Origin: Ramlibacter sp.
GTDB lineage: Bacteria; Pseudomonadota; Gammaproteobacteria; Burkholderiales; Burkholderiaceae_C
DNA length: 46,916 nucleotides
NCBI GenBank assembly: GCA_013815685.1
Contig: JACDFR010000033.1
Coordinates: forward strand, 1-46,916
Direction of reading: 5' to 3'
The position numbers and the translations under genes were made by a program. Below, in pieces: positions 44,825 through 46,916 of the stretch (positions within the stretch are counted from its first letter, which is position 1; each line of letters begins with the position of its first letter). The notes beneath the pieces were generated by a model. It had not been told where the DNA came from and did no database searches. It saw only the letters and a list, made by a program, of their open reading frames with translations.

Positions 44825-46581
44825 CGCCTACTTCGCCACGCGGCGCCAGTCTTCACTATCGGGTTGAAGCGGCCGACCTGCACGCCCATCTCTTTCGCGT
44901 CACGCTCAGCATCGACCAGCCCGCGGCGCAGCAGCGGGTTTCGCTGCCGGTGTGGATTCCCGGCAGCTACCTGGTGCGTGAATTCGCGAAGAACCTGCAG
45001 CGGCTCGCGGCCCGCCAAGGCGGGCGCGCCGTCGCGGTCCAGCAGCTGGACAAATGCAACTGGCAGATCGAGTGCGTTCCCAGCAGCCCGCTGGTCTTGA
45101 GCTACGAGGTCTATGCCTTCGACAACTCCGTGCGCACCGCGTGGCTGGACACCCAGCGGGGGTTCTTCAACGGCACCAGTTTATGCCTGAGGGTCCATGG
45201 GCAGGAAAGCTCGGTGCATTCGCTCGAGCTGATAGCCGTGAAGGGCATGCGGAATTGGCACGCAGCCACTGGCTTGACGCCGCATCGGGTGGGCAAGCGC
45301 GGCTTCGGCACTTATCTGGCGACCGACTACGACGAGCTGGTCGATTGCCCGGTGGAAATGGGGGTCTTCTGGAGCGGCGAATTCAAGGCGGGCGGCGTGC
45401 CGCACCGTATCGTGGTGGCGGGCGCGAGCGAATCGCTCGACCACGCGCGGCTGCTGGCGGACGTGCACAAGATCTGCGAGACCGAGATTCGCTTCTGGCA
45501 CGACCGCAAGCGCCCACCCCACAAGAGCTACCTGTTCATGCTCAACGTGGTGGACGACGGCTATGGCGGGCTGGAGCACCGCAATTCCACCGCGCTCATC
45601 GCCGCGCGCCGCGACCTGCCGCGCCTGGGCGAGGCACGCATGAGCGATGGCTACACCACGCTGCTGGGCCTGATCAGCCACGAGTATTTCCACACCTGGA
45701 ACGTCAAGCACCTGCGGCCCGCGGAGTTCACCCATTACGACTACACGGGGGAGAACTACACGCAGCTGCTGTGGTTTTTCGAAGGTTTCACCAGCTACTA
45801 CGACGACTTGCTGCTGCGCCGGGCGGGCCTGATCGACGACGCGACCTATATCAAGCTGCTGAACAAGACCATCAACCAGGTATTGCAGACGCCGGGGCGC
45901 GAAGTGCAGGCCGTGGCCCAGGCGAGTTTCGATGCCTGGGTGAAGTACTACCGCCAGGACGAGAACACCGCCAATGCCACCGTCAGCTATTACACCAAGG
46001 GCTCGCTGGTCGCCCTGTGCTTCGATCTGACGCTGCGCGGTGAAGGCCGCACCACCCTTGACGAAGTCATGCGTGCCCTTTGGCAGCGATGCAAGGCGGG
46101 GCCGATGGCCGAGGCCGATTTCGCCGCCGTGCTCAAGGAACTCGGCGGGCGCGCCTTCACCCGCGAGATCGCAGCCTGGATACACGGCACCCGCGACCTG
46201 CCGCTCGAAGAACTGCTGCGGCCGTTCGGCGTGCTGGTGCTGGAAGAGCCGGCCCAACTGCAGCAGCGGCTTGGCTTGCGCGCCACCGAAATGGGCGGCG
46301 TGGTGGTCAAGACCGTGCTGCGCGGCGGTGCTGCCGAGCAGGCGGGATTCGCTGCCAACGATGAGTGGGTGGGCGTCGAACTGGCGGGAGCGGGCTGGCG
46401 CATGACCAAGATCGACGACCTGCTTCTCTACACCGGCAACCACAGGAAGGTCACCGCGCTGGTAGCCCGCGATCGCCGTCTTCTGCGGCTCGAGCTGAAC
46501 CTGCCGCCCGCCGTGACGACCTGGCGGCTGGTCTTGCGCGACCCCGGTCGTGCCCAGCCGTGGCTGGCCGCACACGCCTGA
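44821..46581 (+). CDS. M61-family metallopeptidase with C-terminal PDZ domain
   Basis: A 586-residue glycyl-aminopeptidase-like protein. Zinc motif HEYFH (H287-H291) preceded by GGLEHRNST, then NVKHLRPAEF, and a C-terminal PDZ-like region (~490-560). The GTG at 44821 overlaps the dsbC stop, and the protein begins with the M61 N-terminal beta domain (LHYRVEAADLHAHLFRV). No signal peptide is visible, so it may be cytosolic despite coupling to a periplasmic isomerase gene. It overlaps the next gene by 22 bp. Confidence 0.92.
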   Translation: MTPTSPRGASLHYRVEAADLHAHLFRVTLSIDQPAAQQRVSLPVWIPGSYLVREFAKNLQRLAARQGGRAVAVQQLDKCNWQIECVPSSPLVLSYEVYAFDNSVRTAWLDTQRGFFNGTSLCLRVHGQESSVHSLELIAVKGMRNWHAATGLTPHRVGKRGFGTYLATDYDELVDCPVEMGVFWSGEFKAGGVPHRIVVAGASESLDHARLLADVHKICETEIRFWHDRKRPPHKSYLFMLNVVDDGYGGLEHRNSTALIAARRDLPRLGEARMSDGYTTLLGLISHEYFHTWNVKHLRPAEFTHYDYTGENYTQLLWFFEGFTSYYDDLLLRRAGLIDDATYIKLLNKTINQVLQTPGREVQAVAQASFDAWVKYYRQDENTANATVSYYTKGSLVALCFDLTLRGEGRTTLDEVMRALWQRCKAGPMAEADFAAVLKELGGRAFTREIAAWIHGTRDLPLEELLRPFGVLVLEEPAQLQQRLGLRATEMGGVVVKTVLRGGAAEQAGFAANDEWVGVELAGAGWRMTKIDDLLLYTGNHRKVTALVARDRRLLRLELNLPPAVTTWRLVLRDPGRAQPWLAAHA

Positions 46582-46916
46582 GCGCACACGCCGGCGCGCG
46601 CCTGGCGGCGCTGTTGGCCCTCGTGTTGCTGGTGCACATGCTCACGCTGAATTGGCTGTCGCGCCATCTCGATGGATCGCCGCTGCTGCGTCCATTGGCA
46701 ACACCCATGTTCACCCGGGTCCTGCGGCCGGAGCCACCTGCGGCCGTGCCTGCGCCGCCGCCCACGCCTGTCGCCGCGGCGCGGACCTTGCGCCCGCAGG
46801 TGACCTCGGTGGCCAGGCCGGCTTCGGCCCCGGCGCCTTCCGGAGTGCCCACCACGCCCGCCACGCCAACCGCGCCCGAGCCGCCGCCGCAACCAGTGGC
46901 AGAGCCTGCGCATGCT
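46560..46916 (+). CDS. N-terminal part of a proline-rich membrane-anchored protein (DUF3108-like context)
   Basis: An open frame runs from GTG 46560 to the window end (119 codons, incomplete). It encodes a basic start, one hydrophobic helix (LAALLALVLLVHMLTLNWL) and a long Pro/Ala-rich stretch (PAPPPTPVAAA, PTAPEPPPQPVAEP). The frame has strong GC3 bias and overlaps the M61 gene by 22 bp, so it is probably real. The layout fits a periplasmic protein with a TonB-like or DUF3108-type N-terminus; the functional domain is outside the window. The exact start is uncertain. Confidence 0.6.
   Translation, partial: MAGRTRLSAHAGARLAALLALVLLVHMLTLNWLSRHLDGSPLLRPLATPMFTRVLRPEPPAAVPAPPPTPVAAARTLRPQVTSVARPASAPAPSGVPTTPATPTAPEPPPQPVAEPAHA

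Overview
The window is high-GC bacterial chromosome. Its gene content and order point to the Comamonadaceae (Burkholderiales, Betaproteobacteria; a Ramlibacter/Variovorax/Acidovorax-like organism). Clues are dusB-fis-purH, the rubredoxin-ThiD-HemL neighbourhood, pilGHIJ-chpA, yqgE-ruvX-pyrR-pyrB-pyrX, DUF1841 and a G/C-palindromic intergenic repeat that I recall from this family. I see no prophage, insertion sequence, CRISPR array or rRNA. Genus and species cannot be decided from the sequence alone.

Layout. 1-5.6 kb: a long imperfect palindrome, a MaoC-like dehydratase, an orphan ParA ATPase, a small gene that reads only with a frameshift, a 1109-residue PAS/HisKA/REC-REC/Hpt hybrid kinase, and a stand-alone paralogue of that kinase's N-terminal coiled coil plus PAS. 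5.6-9.0 kb: a tightly coupled minus-strand operon of PhyH-type dioxygenase, aldose 1-epimerase, SMP-30 lactonase and TauE/SafE exporter. 9.1-13.8 kb: lower beta-ketoadipate genes pcaI-pcaJ-pcaF on the minus strand and pcaH-pcaG on the plus strand, with two small DUF genes between. 13.9-17.7 kb: cytochrome c4, then moxR / small membrane protein / GNAT / VWA on the plus strand, then tRNA-Arg(CCU). 17.8-20.5 kb: divergent FbpB-like permease and FbpC-like ATPase around a probable Fur box. 20.5-25.2 kb: minus-strand yqgE-ruvX-pyrR-pyrB-pyrX-plsC. 25.2-35.0 kb: minus-strand rubredoxin and the type IV pilus chemosensory operon pilG-pilH-pilI-pilJ-chpA. 35.1-40.2 kb: ThiD-like kinase and hemL (plus strand), then dusB-fis-purH (minus strand). 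40.3-46.9 kb: YqaA-like membrane protein, ychF, MOSC protein, UbiH-like monooxygenase, DsbC, an M61 peptidase and the start of a DUF3108-like protein.

How the genes work together. PcaHG opens protocatechuate and PcaIJF carries out the last two steps to succinyl-CoA and acetyl-CoA; the middle steps (pcaB, pcaC, pcaD) are not here. PilG/H/I/J with ChpA form the Chp system that controls twitching and surface sensing. PyrR, PyrB and a PyrX that lacks the metal-binding HxH motif belong to de novo pyrimidine synthesis. MoxR plus VWA is a typical chaperone pair. The dioxygenase-epimerase-lactonase-exporter operon looks like a sugar-acid or sulfosugar pathway and is the best candidate for undescribed biochemistry.

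A pattern across the window: eight genes that begin transcription units have a -10-like hexamer TAnnnT ending exactly seven bases before the A of ATG, and no Shine-Dalgarno sequence. This predicts leaderless mRNAs whose first base is the start codon.
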